DNA of 64,000 bases from Cliona cf. orientalis (taxonomy: Eukaryota; Porifera; Demospongiae; Clionaida; Clionaidae): NCBI GenBank assembly GCA_963930775.1, contig OZ005702.1, positions 8,338,278-8,402,277 on the forward strand, written 5' to 3'. Shown piece after piece: positions 20,433-31,633 of the stretch. The notes beneath the pieces are model-generated. The model ran no database searches, was not told the DNA's origin, and was given only the letters and a program-made list of their open reading frames with translations. Made by a program: the position numbers and the translations under genes. How positions within the stretch are numbered: the first letter of the stretch is position 1; each line of letters opens with the position of its first letter.

Positions 20433-22787
20433 CTAAAGTATCATTCCAAATTCAACCGAGTCACATTTTTTGAGGCCAGTGGTCGACCCTCCCACCACCA
20501 TCAGTTGATTGTCAGGGAGGACAGCTGATAAACACTCATATCTAGGTGTTGTCATGTGACTGATGACCTCCCAGGAGTCAGTGGTTGGCTGGTACATATG
20601 AACAGCTGTGGTGGGTTCACCCTTTGAATCCTGCCCACCAATTGCCAGCAGTCGACCATGAAGACTCACAGCAGTGGAGAGCTTTACAGGGAGGTCAGCA
20701 ACTCTGTTCCATGGGCTGACTTTAAAGGAACGTGTTAGTGTACTTACAACACGTTCTCCTAGCGACTTGGAGCCAGTGGAGGAAAGAAGTGATGCTAATG
20801 AACAAGAGTACACTGAAGTTGTACCATTATCGTCTTTATCAATTCCCCCCAGCAGATAGACCAGATCACCACAGAGTGTTGTTGACGAATATGACAATGG
20901 TAGAGGTAGATCAGCAGCAGTGTGCCACTCTCGAGTCTCAGTGTTCAGCACTTCAACTGTTTTCAGAGTCTGGAGATTATTATCATATCCCCCTGCTACG
21001 ATCAGAGTGGTTCCAGTGCACAGTGCAGACACATGGAAACGTTGAGTTAGCATTGGTGGAAATATCTCAGTCCACCTCCTACCACTGCCTTCACCAGTCA
21101 GACTCAACAGCTTGTTGGTGATCTCACCATCATCTCCAAATAAATTACGTCTATATCCTCCAATTGTAGTCAGTAGACCATCAATGACTGCCAGAGCAAA
21201 TCCTTTGTATGGGGTATCTGGAGTGAGAGACCAGCAGAAACTTGATATGTGGTAGGCACATACTTTGTTATTTAATTGATAGCTGCAGTACACTGTGCCG
21301 TTGTGTACAACGGCATCAGAATATCTACTCATTTTACACGGAGTCTTCCCCTCTCTCCACCTCAGTTTGAAGTTAGTTCTGCTCACTGCTCCAGCCTTGG
21401 CCCCGCCATCTTTCCCCTGTACCTGACTTCTCACCACTCTAAGTTCTTCTTCAAGTTCTATGTTTCGTTGGCCAAAATCAGCTACCAGTCTCTCACTCTC
21501 TTCCAGCTGCTGGTTCACTCGTCCCAGGTGCCTCTCTTTTTCTTGAACTGCTTGATCCCTTTCCTGTTCTACTTGCCGCTTGTCTCTCTCTAGCTGCTGA
21601 ATTTGTTGATTCTTTTGCTGAATCTGCTGAGTCAGCTCTGCTCTACATTGTCTCAGTTGCTGTTCTTTTTCTGCTATAGTTGCATCTTTTTGATCTATGA
21701 TAATATATTGACTTTGTTCATATTCTCCCTCCTTGCCTGGTCTCAGTTGCTGTTCTTTTTCTGCTATAGTTGCATCTTTTTGATCTATGATAATAAATTG
21801 ACTTTGTTCATATTCTCCCTCCTTGCCTCTGCTGTCCTTCACTCTCTCACTGGCATTCTTGTATTTAGCTGTTTCTTTCAGAGCTGCTAGTCTTTCACAG
21901 AGCTGCTGAGCTGAAGGTCGTTCACCGTCGGCATCTTTGAGACAGTCGAGGGCAACTGGTAGGAGAGGATGGTTTGGATCAACTCCACTGATGTGATTTT
22001 GTCGTCGTTCTATTTCTGGCATATCCATTTTTAGAGGCCTAGGGTAGCGAGGGTCATTGACTATCATTTGTCGATCTCCAGGTTTGGGGAACTCTCGTGT
22101 CAGTGTCTGAACTGCGATGACACCAAATGAGAAGCAGTCGATCTTCTCCGTGTACACTGGTTTGTCTTGAACAGCTTCTGGAGGCATGTAGACATCAGTG
22201 CCGGGACACATGGTATTTGTGAGGCGAGTTGCTTCGGGATTTAGATCGCCCAGCCTTGCCATTCCAAAATCGGTCAATTTTGCTCTGATGTTGCCAATAA
22301 GCAACACATTGTTGCTGGAGAGATCTCTGTGGACGATGCCATTGGAGTGGAGAAACGATAGCGCTTGACTTATATCGTGACAAATGTTGACTTGGATGTG
22401 GTAGGGGATTGGCTGTGGGGAGCTTTCCAGAAAGTGGGTCAGGCTGTCGTCCATCAGCTCCATTAGTAGAACTGGGAGGTGTGTTTCAGGATCTTGGTGG
22501 GTGCCCAGGTATTGGACAATGTTAGGGTGCCGTACGGTGCTCAAGAACTCACACTCTAGTTGAAACCTCCTGATTGGTAGCCTGTGCTCTCTGTGAGGGG
22601 CTATTTGATGCAGTGCAGTTGGATCGAATAGAGTTGGGTGGATGATTTTAGCAGCACAGAGGAGGTCGTCACACTTTGCCTTGCAAACTGATCCATATGA
22701 TCCAATACCGAGGGTTTGGTCTTTGAGAAGAAGGATAGTTTTGAAGCCAATCTTCTTGTCTCCCTGCTGCCGCTGTTCTCCAGCCAT
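20433..22787 (-). CDS. Protein kinase / coiled-coil / Kelch-repeat protein, copy 2 (784 aa, single exon)
   Basis: Full-length paralogue of the gene at 17139-19433, in the same orientation, with most kinase residues identical. Gly-rich loop GIGSYGSV, ATP-site Lys in CAAKII, HRDLSSNN, DFG and PPEA are all kept. The coiled coil has an internal tandem duplication of a 30-residue unit (GKEGEYEQSQ(F/Y)IIIDQKD...) near 21650-21830. The Kelch part is intact (LLTTIGGYRR, LIVAGGYDN, VYLLGGIDK, LLAIGGQDS, LMVVGG). Compared with copy 1 there is an insertion near 20715-20760 adding residues around GERVVSTLTRS; at DNA level it contains the inverted repeat GAACGTGTT/AACACGTTC. The lack of introns suggests descent from a retrocopy followed by tandem duplication. 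Function by family only: a TKL-like kinase with a propeller for target binding. Confidence 0.88.
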   Translation of the reverse strand: MAGEQRQQGDKKIGFKTILLLKDQTLGIGSYGSVCKAKCDDLLCAAKIIHPTLFDPTALHQIAPHREHRLPIRRFQLECEFLSTVRHPNIVQYLGTHQDPETHLPVLLMELMDDSLTHFLESSPQPIPYHIQVNICHDISQALSFLHSNGIVHRDLSSNNVLLIGNIRAKLTDFGMARLGDLNPEATRLTNTMCPGTDVYMPPEAVQDKPVYTEKIDCFSFGVIAVQTLTREFPKPGDRQMIVNDPRYPRPLKMDMPEIERRQNHISGVDPNHPLLPVALDCLKDADGERPSAQQLCERLAALKETAKYKNASERVKDSRGKEGEYEQSQFIIIDQKDATIAEKEQQLRPGKEGEYEQSQYIIIDQKDATIAEKEQQLRQCRAELTQQIQQKNQQIQQLERDKRQVEQERDQAVQEKERHLGRVNQQLEESERLVADFGQRNIELEEELRVVRSQVQGKDGGAKAGAVSRTNFKLRWREGKTPCKMSRYSDAVVHNGTVYCSYQLNNKVCAYHISSFCWSLTPDTPYKGFALAVIDGLLTTIGGYRRNLFGDDGEITNKLLSLTGEGSGRRWTEIFPPMLTQRFHVSALCTGTTLIVAGGYDNNLQTLKTVEVLNTETREWHTAADLPLPLSYSSTTLCGDLVYLLGGIDKDDNGTTSVYSCSLASLLSSTGSKSLGERVVSTLTRSFKVSPWNRVADLPVKLSTAVSLHGRLLAIGGQDSKGEPTTAVHMYQPTTDSWEVISHMTTPRYECLSAVLPDNQLMVVGGSTTGLKKCDSVEFGMIL
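21648..21830. repeat. 90-bp in-frame tandem duplication in the kinase 2 coiled coil
   Basis: Two near-identical 90-bp units (each with TTTTTGATCTATGATAATA and TTCATATTCTCCCTCCTTGCC). Copy 1 of the gene has a single unit. Confidence 0.85.
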
Positions 22788-24123
22788 AATTTTAACTGCT
22801 TATACTCGCTTGAATATCGAATTGCCTACCCAGTCTGACATGCATGATCTTTGCCCCTGTATATACCAATAATAAATGACGATCTATACCTATTCACCAC
22901 TGAAAATTCAGGTAATGGTCGTAATTAAGGCAGACATGTATACACAGGACTAAATACATCTCTATAAAATTGAAGATCTATGCACGGCACACCAGCCCTT
23001 CCTCCAGCTCCATGGACATCTCCATCGACTTGTGCTTGACATCACTGGTTGACTTCACTTGTGCTTGATGTCCTCACTGGTCAACTTGTCATCTACAGAA
23101 GGTAGATTCTGTGCCTGCTACAACCTACATGCAAAATAAAGACACGTACATAAAATCATGGAAGGTGAATACTCCAAATTAGTCACTTTCCTGTCTCTCG
23201 ATGGAACTTGGCTTTTCTTGCTCCTGCAGGCACTTAATTAAATACCTGCAGAAACGAGAGACAGTGAACTTACAATATCAATGATAACGAAAATTGAAAG
23301 TGAAGTGGTGTCCAGTTGGTACATGTACATTCACATGCCAGGGTTTAATAACAAAAGGTCAGGATTTATGGCAGATTACTACCGACCTGGCATATTAAAT
23401 GGAATTTTATGAGTGAAGCTACTGAGCCAATATGCATGATACCATTCCTTTCTGGCAAATCGCGTGCACACCTAAAGTCACAGAAAGCATGTTGGCCAGG
23501 CACACAGTCTGCGACAAGAAACGGGCAGAAAATATCCACAGAGAGTGGATTAACCTATCACATCACTGCAAACATGTCGGCCAAGCACATTCACAGCGAT
23601 CGACAAACATCGGGCAAAGGCACGGCTTGCCAGAAAGGAACGGAACCACTGAGAAGAGCATACTAGTTTAACATCCAGGCTCATGGGTCGCTATGGTACA
23701 ATGGCAAGCCTTGATCTGACGCTATATTGTCATAAATTATATTTACAAACAAGAAGACCAACAAGTATATATATTATATCAATAACTACACTTATCTTAA
23801 GTGAGTGGATCAAATTGTCGGGGCGGGGCGGGGGAGGGGGGCACCGAGCTCCGTCTACCCATGAAGACGATCGTCGAGGACAAGCTGCAGAGAGTAGCAA
23901 ATTATAGGGCAAAATTATGAGCAGCTTCGTATCCTTATCTTCCAATTCAAGCTCAAGCACATGCACACGTGGCTACGTGGCCTCCTGAGTTCTGATTGGT
24001 CATTATGGTCAGCTGACCTGACCGTGACCATTCTTTTCTAAATAGAGCACACCACCCAAGCTAAACACTGCACCTTGGTCGAAGAACTGAACGAGAGACA
24101 GAGAGAAGGCGGCTGTGTTAAAT
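22788..24123. other. Intergenic region with duplicated block and remnant exons
   Basis: 22972-23165 is the paralogue of the block at 19660-20010, here frame-broken. A possible terminal exon at about 23180-23245 on the minus strand reads YLIKCLQEQEKPSSIERQ and ends ESD-stop behind a good TTTCTGCAG acceptor, but I could not connect it to a gene. A G-rich run is at 23819-23840. The last 150 bp before 24124 are probably the CWC25 promoter and 5' UTR. Confidence 0.45.
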
Positions 24124-26063
24124 ATGGGAGGTGGAGATCTGGTAAGCATAATTTTAAAAATCTACCAGAGGTGAGCTTAGAAATTAAGCTTCTCTCTCTC
24201 ACTGTTGAGGACAGAACTTAAAGAAGAGTTGGCATCCGTCCACCTTTCAAAACTTGGAGAGGGTATGGAAGGCAGAGCAGCGCCATGACCAGGAGAGAAA
24301 GAAGATAGAGCAGCTCCAGCAGGAGATCAGAGAGGAGAGGGCCAGGGAGGAGATGCACAAGGCTGCCGTTGACTCAGGAATCATAAAGTAAGCTAGCGCA
24401 CATATTGAAGTTGACTTGTATTGAGGATAGAACGTGGTTTTTTATACTAGATATCTGTATATGGGGTGAACTTTCAATGCCCCTCTAATTATACATCTTG
24501 AATTGGGTGGTTGATAGCAATATAATATTTAGGTGAATGTCCCGTAAGCCTCAACCGTTCATTTATGCACAAGATATCTCTTAATGTATCTCAATAATAT
24601 TACATGACCTTATTTCCTCCTCTGTGTGGTGTGTGTGTGTGTCTGTGTGTACCAGGCAGCGAGACGAGCGTGTTGAGTGGCTGTACAGCGGTGCGGCCGG
24701 TGCCAGTGTCAACCGAGAGGAGTACCTGCTGGGGAAAAAGATTGATCGCCATGTCGACCCAATGCTAGCCGAGGAGGAAAGGGAGAAAGAGGTGATTACA
24801 ACTGCCCCTTTAATCAACAAAATGACTAAATTTATGATGATTATTTATAGGCTCTTAGCCTCGGCACAGGAGCACTGTTCATGTCTGCTGATTCAGCAAA
24901 CACAAGTGCTGATCTGGCAGTGAAGATTCGTGAAGATCCGCTGTTTGTGATTCGGCAGCGAGAGGAGGAGGCAAAGAAGAGGATAGCCAGCAACCCCATC
25001 AAACTGAGGAAACTCAAACAGGTACACACACTAGATAAATATGTACACATATGAATGCTAGCTTCTGGATGGAGAGAGAGGGGGGCTAGCTCTTTTGTAT
25101 CTGAATTATGTTATACCCTGACTGCACTACCATCTGTTCAGATGGCAGACGGAGAGAGAAAAGAACACTCCAAAAGAAAACACAAGAAGAAAAAGAAACG
25201 TCACTCGCCCTCACCATCCCCACCGCCTCGTCACAGGAGACGTTCTCCCTCTCCCCCTCCTCACAGAAGACGCTCATCCTCTCCCCCCTCACCCCCTCAC
25301 AGCCGACACAAGCACCAGTCTAGAGCCAGAGACACAGCATCGAGTAACTCAGAGCAGAGGTCGACCACTACCCTTCAACCAAGAAGGTAGTGACCTTACA
25401 ACCCTACGTGTGTACATGTAGAGCTATATTTTTAATAATATTATCGGGACTATGGTTTATTTGATTCTCCAGGCACTATGGGTCTCGGTACCAGCCCTAC
25501 TCTAAGCCGACCTCACACACAAGGTAACGAGCTAGTGCCCCTGTAATTATAATGTGTAATTAAAGCTGAGCACTGATTCCCCTCCCTCTGCAGAGGCATG
25601 GATAAAGATGAACTGGAGCGAAGGAGAAAAGAAATGATGGACTCAGCTAGGTAAGGATCGAGAGGAAGACCCTTTTAATTAGTAAACTATCACCGACCAT
25701 TTTTTCAATAGAGAACATGGTAAAGACAGAGAAAAGAGACTGAGAAAGCATGAGGTAGGAGACATCCTTTTACCATTACATCACACTATGATAATTATTA
25801 TAATTTCTTTGCCCGTCCCGTGCACTGCAGGCTGAGATGACTAGTGAAGAACATGTGGCAAAGCAACAACACAAATCCGATTTTCTACAGTGAGTTTAGT
25901 TAATTAGAGAGTGAATTATCAATTACATCATTATTACATCATCAGGCCTCTTCGTGTGGAGTCACTGAGTTCCAGCAGTAGCCTTGGCGACAGAATACAC
26001 AGAAACATTCACTCAGTTCAAAGGACATCGGCAAAACTAGAATCAAACTTTATGAGCAAATAA
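24124..26063 (+). CDS. CWC25: Pre-mRNA splicing factor CWC25 homologue
   Basis: Exon 1 is 18 bp (24124-24141, MGGGDL), then exon 2 at about 24214 reads NLKKSWHPSTFQNLERVWKA, the signature N-terminus of CWC25. Further exons encode QRDERVEWLYSG, NREEYLLGKKIDRHVDPML, MSADSANTSADLAVKIREDP and DPLFVIRQREEEAKKRI (the conserved block), then an SR-like region rich in Arg, Ser, Pro, His and Lys (about 25140-25390), and short C-terminal exons ending in GDRIHRNIHSVQRTSAKLES. The stop is TAA at 26061-26063. CWC25 joins the spliceosome just before step 1 and stabilises the branch-helix/active-site arrangement; it is nuclear. Family identity is clear from the N-terminal half; the RS-rich stretch is looser, as usual. 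Confidence 0.93.
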
Positions 26064-26330
26064 TTATTTTTTTTATTATCACCACATTACACTAGCTGAA
26101 ATGCTGAGACCTGTACATCATGATATAATTAATTTTTTATGATAATAATTAAGTTGTTAGTGTTGCTAAGATTGACAGCAGTTGCTGTATGTGAGAGTGA
26201 GTCAAGTGAAGAGATTGCATCCATTCAGAGACAACTGGCTGCTGCTCGATGATGACATTATCAACCAAACCACACCTGCATGCCAGTGGAACAATAAGTT
26301 TGAAGTTTAACACACTTCATTATTGATGGT
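26064..26330. other. Tail-to-tail spacer CWC25/RPAP2
   Basis: AT-rich 3' flanks of converging genes. No gene seen. Confidence 0.5.
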
Positions 26331-28356
26331 TTACCTGATGAACAGCAGTAGGAGAATGATCTTCCACTCGGCTGGACGAAACATGATGGAGTGCCGATCC
26401 AGCCTGAATTATTTTAATTATATTACTGTAACATCGGATACTATATATCCAGCATTCATTTTTATCATAATCCGGTAAAATCAACTTTTGTTGGACAATA
26501 TCCGACAAAATAAATTATTATATTTTACTACAAAAATTAATATTGAAAGTGAGGCTAGAATTCTTGCTTCTCAAAAATTAATAGTAAAATTTATATAAAT
26601 TGTGGTTAATAAAATTATTGTGATAGCTGACCTGAATTGTCTTGCGATGTTGGTGACAGACTCCTGAGCCTCTGCTAAGTCAAGTTTGAGTTGAGAACAG
26701 ACTTTCGCCAGCGAGCCAACCATCTGACGATGAAATATGTTCCACTGAAGCTGGTCGCCATGGAAACTGTGCACAGCTGGGAGAAACACACCTCCACCAA
26801 CAGCTCTGCCGTCTGAAGACGTTTCTTTAGCGCCAGGATCAACTTGACTGGCACTAGAGTCATCATCATCATCGTAGGGAGATGAAGGAACAGCAAGCCA
26901 GGTTGAAAAGGCTCGGGATATCTTTGTGAAGGAGTCCGTGATCTTTGAAGACTTCTCTTCAATAGCGTTCAGTTCTCTATCACTGACATCATGATCCACT
27001 CTTCCACCTAGAGAGTTGTGATAAAAAAATTTAGATCGTAATAATTATTTTCCTTGTTCCCAGGCACAACTCTCAATTTTCAATGTTACACACGGTTTCG
27101 TGCATTCATTGAAATAATAATTGTGTATCCAGGCGACAAAGCTATAGCTGCTTAAAAATCTCAGGTACACTGTAGTACTGAATCAAATAGTTGGTCATCA
27201 CAATAAAATGGAATGCTTACTTGGTGAGGCAGTATCATCTTCATTTGTACTGACAGTTTCTTTCGATCGAGCATCATTATTTCTGCTAGCTGTGGCTGTG
27301 TCTTCACCAGTAATTGCCAGAGCAGATAGACACTCTTCAACAGTTTTCTCTTGACTGAGTGACTCAGGAGTAGACGTATGTTGATCATCTGTGTCAGGAG
27401 TGGAATCAGTGTGGTCAGTGTGATCACTGGTGTCAGCAGCAGTAGCAATGATAGTAGAATGATCGGATTTGTGAGGTAGTAGTTTTATGATCTTTTTCTC
27501 CCTGCAGACAATCAATAACATTCTGGATAATACATGTACTTTTATACAGCGTACTCTTCAGATTGAGGGGGGCGTGTCCACAAGGGTTCAGAGGACAACT
27601 GATGGCTGAAGTACTGGGAGCTCTTATAGCAATCATCACTGCAGAATTTCTAGAGAGAGAGGGAGGGAGAGGGGTGGGAGAGAATCGTGACCACAAGTCA
27701 TGCATGGTATAATCTCTTGATCTCACCTTTCTTTCCGTAATATCTATTATCTGTTTTCTCTTGACGTTGATTCGATATCGCTGAGTTGGCACTTTTCCTA
27801 GCTTGTGTTGGCAGAGAGGGTAGCCACAGAGTCCAACGATGTTCCTCTCCTCCACCACGTCAGAGTACTGGTCCCGATTCAACACATCAGCCTGTGGAGG
27901 GGAACAAGGAGGGGGGGGGGGGGGAGGAGATCAATCTGTCTCTGTAGCATTGTGTATAGAAAAAATTACTACTGAAAATCATCGCTGAACCTACTGCTTG
28001 TATAAGCTGAGAAGAAGAGATGTCCTCCTCCAGCAGTGACTCGACACATGCCAGACACTCTCTACGACAATGACTCCTCCAATCACTAAATGAACCATCA
28101 ACAGAAGATAGCACATAATTTATTGTATTTATGTTTGCATTGATACTTGAGGTGACTGTACTATTAAAGTGAAGTAGCTAGCCCCAAGGGCATGGGGACG
28201 AGGCAATATTTTTATCATAAAGCAACATAATAATTATTATATCCGATCCTATCCTAAACCCCATACAGCTAAGGTACACTGCTGAGAAAAGGTATAATAA
28301 TAGTTATGTGTTGCTCACCCAGGCTTGCTGGCTTCATCTCTTGTACTTGTAGCCAT
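26331..28356 (-). CDS. RPAP2: RNA polymerase II CTD phosphatase RPAP2/RTR1 homologue
   Basis: Exon 1 (28319-28356) reads [12 protein letters not shown] and splices to [20 protein letters not shown]. Next come [39 protein letters not shown] and [18 protein letters not shown], together forming the RTR1-type zinc-binding domain (the CGYPLC and FCSDDC cysteines). An acidic Thr/Asp-rich linker follows (about 27198-27480), then a helical region (about 26640-27000) and a C-terminal exon [19 protein letters not shown], like the RPAW-type C-terminal segment of animal RPAP2. Stop at 26331-26333. The family removes Ser5 phosphate from the RNA polymerase II C-terminal repeats and helps import Pol II. Its start codon overlaps the candidate start of the divergent kinase gene. 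The linker is shorter than in vertebrates. Confidence 0.9.
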
Positions 28357-30506
28357 GATCGCACTGCATACTCTCGATTTTCTCTGGAGAAGTAGGCAAT
28401 GGTCGTCAAGGGAGGATGCCCCGGCGATTAAAATTGGGACTTTCCCTTCATATGCTGAGTCAGCAGATATTCATCCCCACAAAGAAGACGCTACTATGAC
28501 GAGTCGTCCGCACACTGGCTACGTGCAAGGTTGCCTGCACTTTGATTTAGAAGATCTGAGAAAAGCTACTAATAATTTTGACAAGCGGCCCGTTCGCCAG
28601 GGTGGCTGTAAGCTTGGCGAGGGAGGATTCGGTCCCGTGTACAGGGGGACGCTCAAGCACACGGAGGTGGCCATCAAGAGCTTGAGAATTGTACCCAAGG
28701 TACGTCAATAAATTATAAATGTTAGGGTGAAGAAATCAACCGTGGAGGTGGGAAATGTCTATCTCCAAATTTAATTATGCTAGCTATAATAATTAAATTT
28801 TATGAGAAATATTAATTTTGATTGCATAGCATGTATATACATGATTTATTTATGGTTTTTTTTTGCTTTTGCATGATTGAGCAGGCTGACAAAGAAGGCA
28901 GTAAATTAGCTGATGAGCAATTCAACACTGAAGTCAGCGTTTTGACGAGGTAACACTTATTGTCCAAAAAAATTGATCATAAGATATATCTTGCGCGTGA
29001 CAATGATCATTTTTTTGTTCAGATTTCGTCACCCGAACCTTGTCACATTAATTGGCTACCACAACTCGAGAGATATGAAATGTCTCATCTACGAACTACT
29101 ACCAAACGGAACTCTAGAAGACGCCCTGGAAATAGGGGTGAGCTATCATGCCTTTGTACTGACCTGATCATGATATCTCTCTCTCTCAGTTGGAGAACAC
29201 AACTCATAACTCATCGACGAATCGCAGTGATGGTATTCGATTACCTTGGATGTGTCGATTGTCGATAGCAACAGACACGGCTCGAGGCCTGGCCTACCTC
29301 CACACTGCTGACAAGCAAAACCCTCTAGTGCACAGAGACGTCAAAAGGTATGATTATTATTATTGTACAATGTTTAATGTTATAATCTGCAGAATGTATA
29401 CATTTTGCGAAATATTTATACATTCATAGTAATAATTATACTAGATCACAAGTTTGAGGTAGCCCCCTCTATTAGTTCATAATGACTAATGTTGCTGATT
29501 TTGCCTTTCATTCTTAATTTTCCTGCAGTGCTAATGTTTTGCTTGATTTATCATTCCGAGCTAAAGTAGGTGATTTTGGTTTAGCTCGCCCGATTCACGA
29601 TACGTCCGAGACTCGTACCAGTCGAGTGGTTGGCACCTCAGGCTATATACCACCAGAGTACTACAGGGGAACAATCACCACAAGGATGGACAGCTTCGCT
29701 TTCGGTGTGGTAAGTCAGATCTCTCTAGTACGTATACAAAATTGTGGGGTGGTTTGATATCACAACTAAAGAAGGTGTCTTCATTCATAATTCTGCTGAA
29801 CACTTCTCTATATAGCTGGGACCATGCATGGTATCATGATTAAAGGAGATATCCTCATTTCAGGGGGCGTATGCACATAATATACCTGTACTGTGCCTGT
29901 TTACTGATTTACGATTCTCTGTGACACAGATCCTCCTCGAGATGATCTCTGGCCTGCCGTCCTATGACCCTCACAGAACTCCTAAAGACTTGGTGAGTAA
30001 AATATTTTATATGAATGATCATAGTAGCTGACCTTCAAACCTTGATCGAGCCATTGTACCACACTGGCACTAACATGCACATGATAATCTTCATAAAGTT
30101 TTATTCAATAATATTATTATTATTGTTGTTTGGTCGAAGATTCTTATTGTACATGTTGTATTTCTTGTTCAGATTTCGTTCATGGAGGCAGACATGGACA
30201 AGGACATCAGCAATATCCTGTGCACAAAGGTTGATGAGCATGCAGGAGACTGGCCCTCAGAGTCTTTCCTAGAACTCTTTAGAATAGCCAAGAAATGTGT
30301 CGAGCCAAAAATGTCACAGAGACCAGAAATCGATGATGTAAGTGCAACATTATGCCCGGCTGTTGTTTAGTTCTTTTCTGTACATTGAATAATAATCTTA
30401 TTATCTTCTATAATAATTATTTCAGATATTTCCATCGCTGGAGTCGCTTGTGACAAAAAGTGCTCATCTCTACGCCGTGCAAGAAAGGTACAAGAAAAAG
30501 AAATAA
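28355..30506 (+). CDS. IRAK-family (Pelle-like) Ser/Thr kinase, no death domain visible
   Basis: About nine exons. The kinase domain starts [14 protein letters not shown] and continues [25 protein letters not shown] (ATP Lys), [30 protein letters not shown] (Tyr at the gatekeeper position, an IRAK hallmark), [60 protein letters not shown] and a C-lobe ending [12 protein letters not shown]. Lys, HRD Asp and DFG Asp are all present, so it should be active. IRAKs act downstream of Toll/IL-1 receptors via MyD88 in innate immunity. Start choice is uncertain: ATG at 28355 gives about 60 residues without a recognisable domain before the kinase; ATG at 28496 is the alternative. No death domain is found, and RPAP2 occupies the upstream DNA. 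Confidence 0.85.
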
Positions 30507-30587
30507 CATAATTGAATCACAGACAGAGAACTGATACATTAATAGACAAGTGATCGTTGCTGTCAATATTGTAGTAGATTTTTTTTA

Positions 30588-31485
30588 TTAGTTATCAGTT
30601 TTTTTGTTGTCAAGAATAAAGTCTCTGTCGAGCTCTCCAGCATAGTCCCACCCACGAAACTTGCGACACTCAACTCCACACTTGTTCGACCTAAAAATTA
30701 TCAAAAAAATAAGTTAATAATGTTAGTGTCCGACATTGTAATTGTGAAGTTAAAAAAATACTGTGCCGGACAATGTCCACCAAAAAAGAACTTCTCTGCC
30801 GGACAATGTCCAGCAAAATTCAAAACAATATTTTTATGCAGGAGAATCTCTGATAAGACTGTGCATGTGACAAGCGAAGTGAAATAGTGGACCCAATCAG
30901 ATTTCTGAACCCTACAATACCTTACAATACCTACAATACCAATATAGTTGTAACAAATACTGTGATCCGATTGGTCACTCAGAGGATGGAAGACACAATA
31001 CAAAATTATTACACATGTACCTGCATTTTTGGCACGGCAGGAAACAGCCCGGGCATTCTGCCGCCAAACAGTCACAAAGGTCAAACTGAAGTTGTGATGG
31101 GACAACAGCCTCCCGCCCACGTCTAGCACTCTGTCTCGCACTCAACCGCCTGCAGATGCATGATCACGTGACATGTCATGTGATCAAAAATTTAGATTGA
31201 TATCAGATGCAGATGGTCACATAATATGTTTTGTACACATCAGCAGCATTCAGTATTATGCCACACTGCAGACAAGAGCTTACTTCTCTCTTTTTGATGA
31301 AGGAGGTTGCCTCATCAGAGGGCCGGGGTTTGTGAACTTGAGTCTCTTGAGAGCTTTATTCACCCTCTGCATAGAACAAGTAGGCGACACACTACTCTCA
31401 ACCTCTGTACACAGACAGTATAATAGCGTACCTCATAGCTAGAGATGTCGATCGAAGAGATAGTAAGCTCGTCCTCCGCCTCCAT
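30588..31485 (-). CDS. ARL14EP-like protein (ARF7EP_C Cys-rich domain)
   Basis: Exon 1 ends SSIDISSYE (ATG at 31483-31485). Exon 2 reads RVNKALKRLKFTNPGPLMRQ. A third exon (about 31020-31130) gives QLQFDLCDCLAAECPGCF, LPCQKCR, and the last exon (about 30588-30690) gives SNKCGVECRKFRGWDYAGEL with stop at 30588-30590. The cysteine pattern CDC-x5-CPGC-x3-CxxC-x5-CGxEC is that of the C-terminal domain of ARL14 effector proteins. The human protein links ARL14 to myosin 1E in MHC class II vesicle movement, and it has also been found with chromatin-associated complexes; the sponge role is unknown. The 5' edge of exon 3 is ambiguous. The start lies 148 bp from the MALT1 start on the other strand. Confidence 0.75.
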
Positions 31486-31633
31486 ATTCACGACATTGAT
31501 CATTACATCATCGCGGGGATTTTAGCGAATTACGTAATGTGGGGAATCCCCTATTTACAATCCCTACAGAAGATCATCTAGCTAGTGTGATACAGAACGA
31601 ATTTCTTTACTTCTAACCTCTCCTAGCGTGAGG
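31486..31633. promoter_or_regulatory. Probable bidirectional promoter ARL14EP-like / MALT1
   Basis: 148 bp between divergent ATGs. It contains the palindrome-like ATTACATCATCGCGG and TTACGTAATG. No TATA box. Inferred from the arrangement. Confidence 0.45.

Noticed and set aside
23730-23966. 78-codon minus-strand frame starting near 23966
   Set aside because: No ATG start, no family resemblance, and a G-rich low-complexity core.
30701-31141. 146-codon minus-strand frame
   Set aside because: Wrong frame across an intron of the ARL14EP-like gene; the Cys-rich frame is the coding one.
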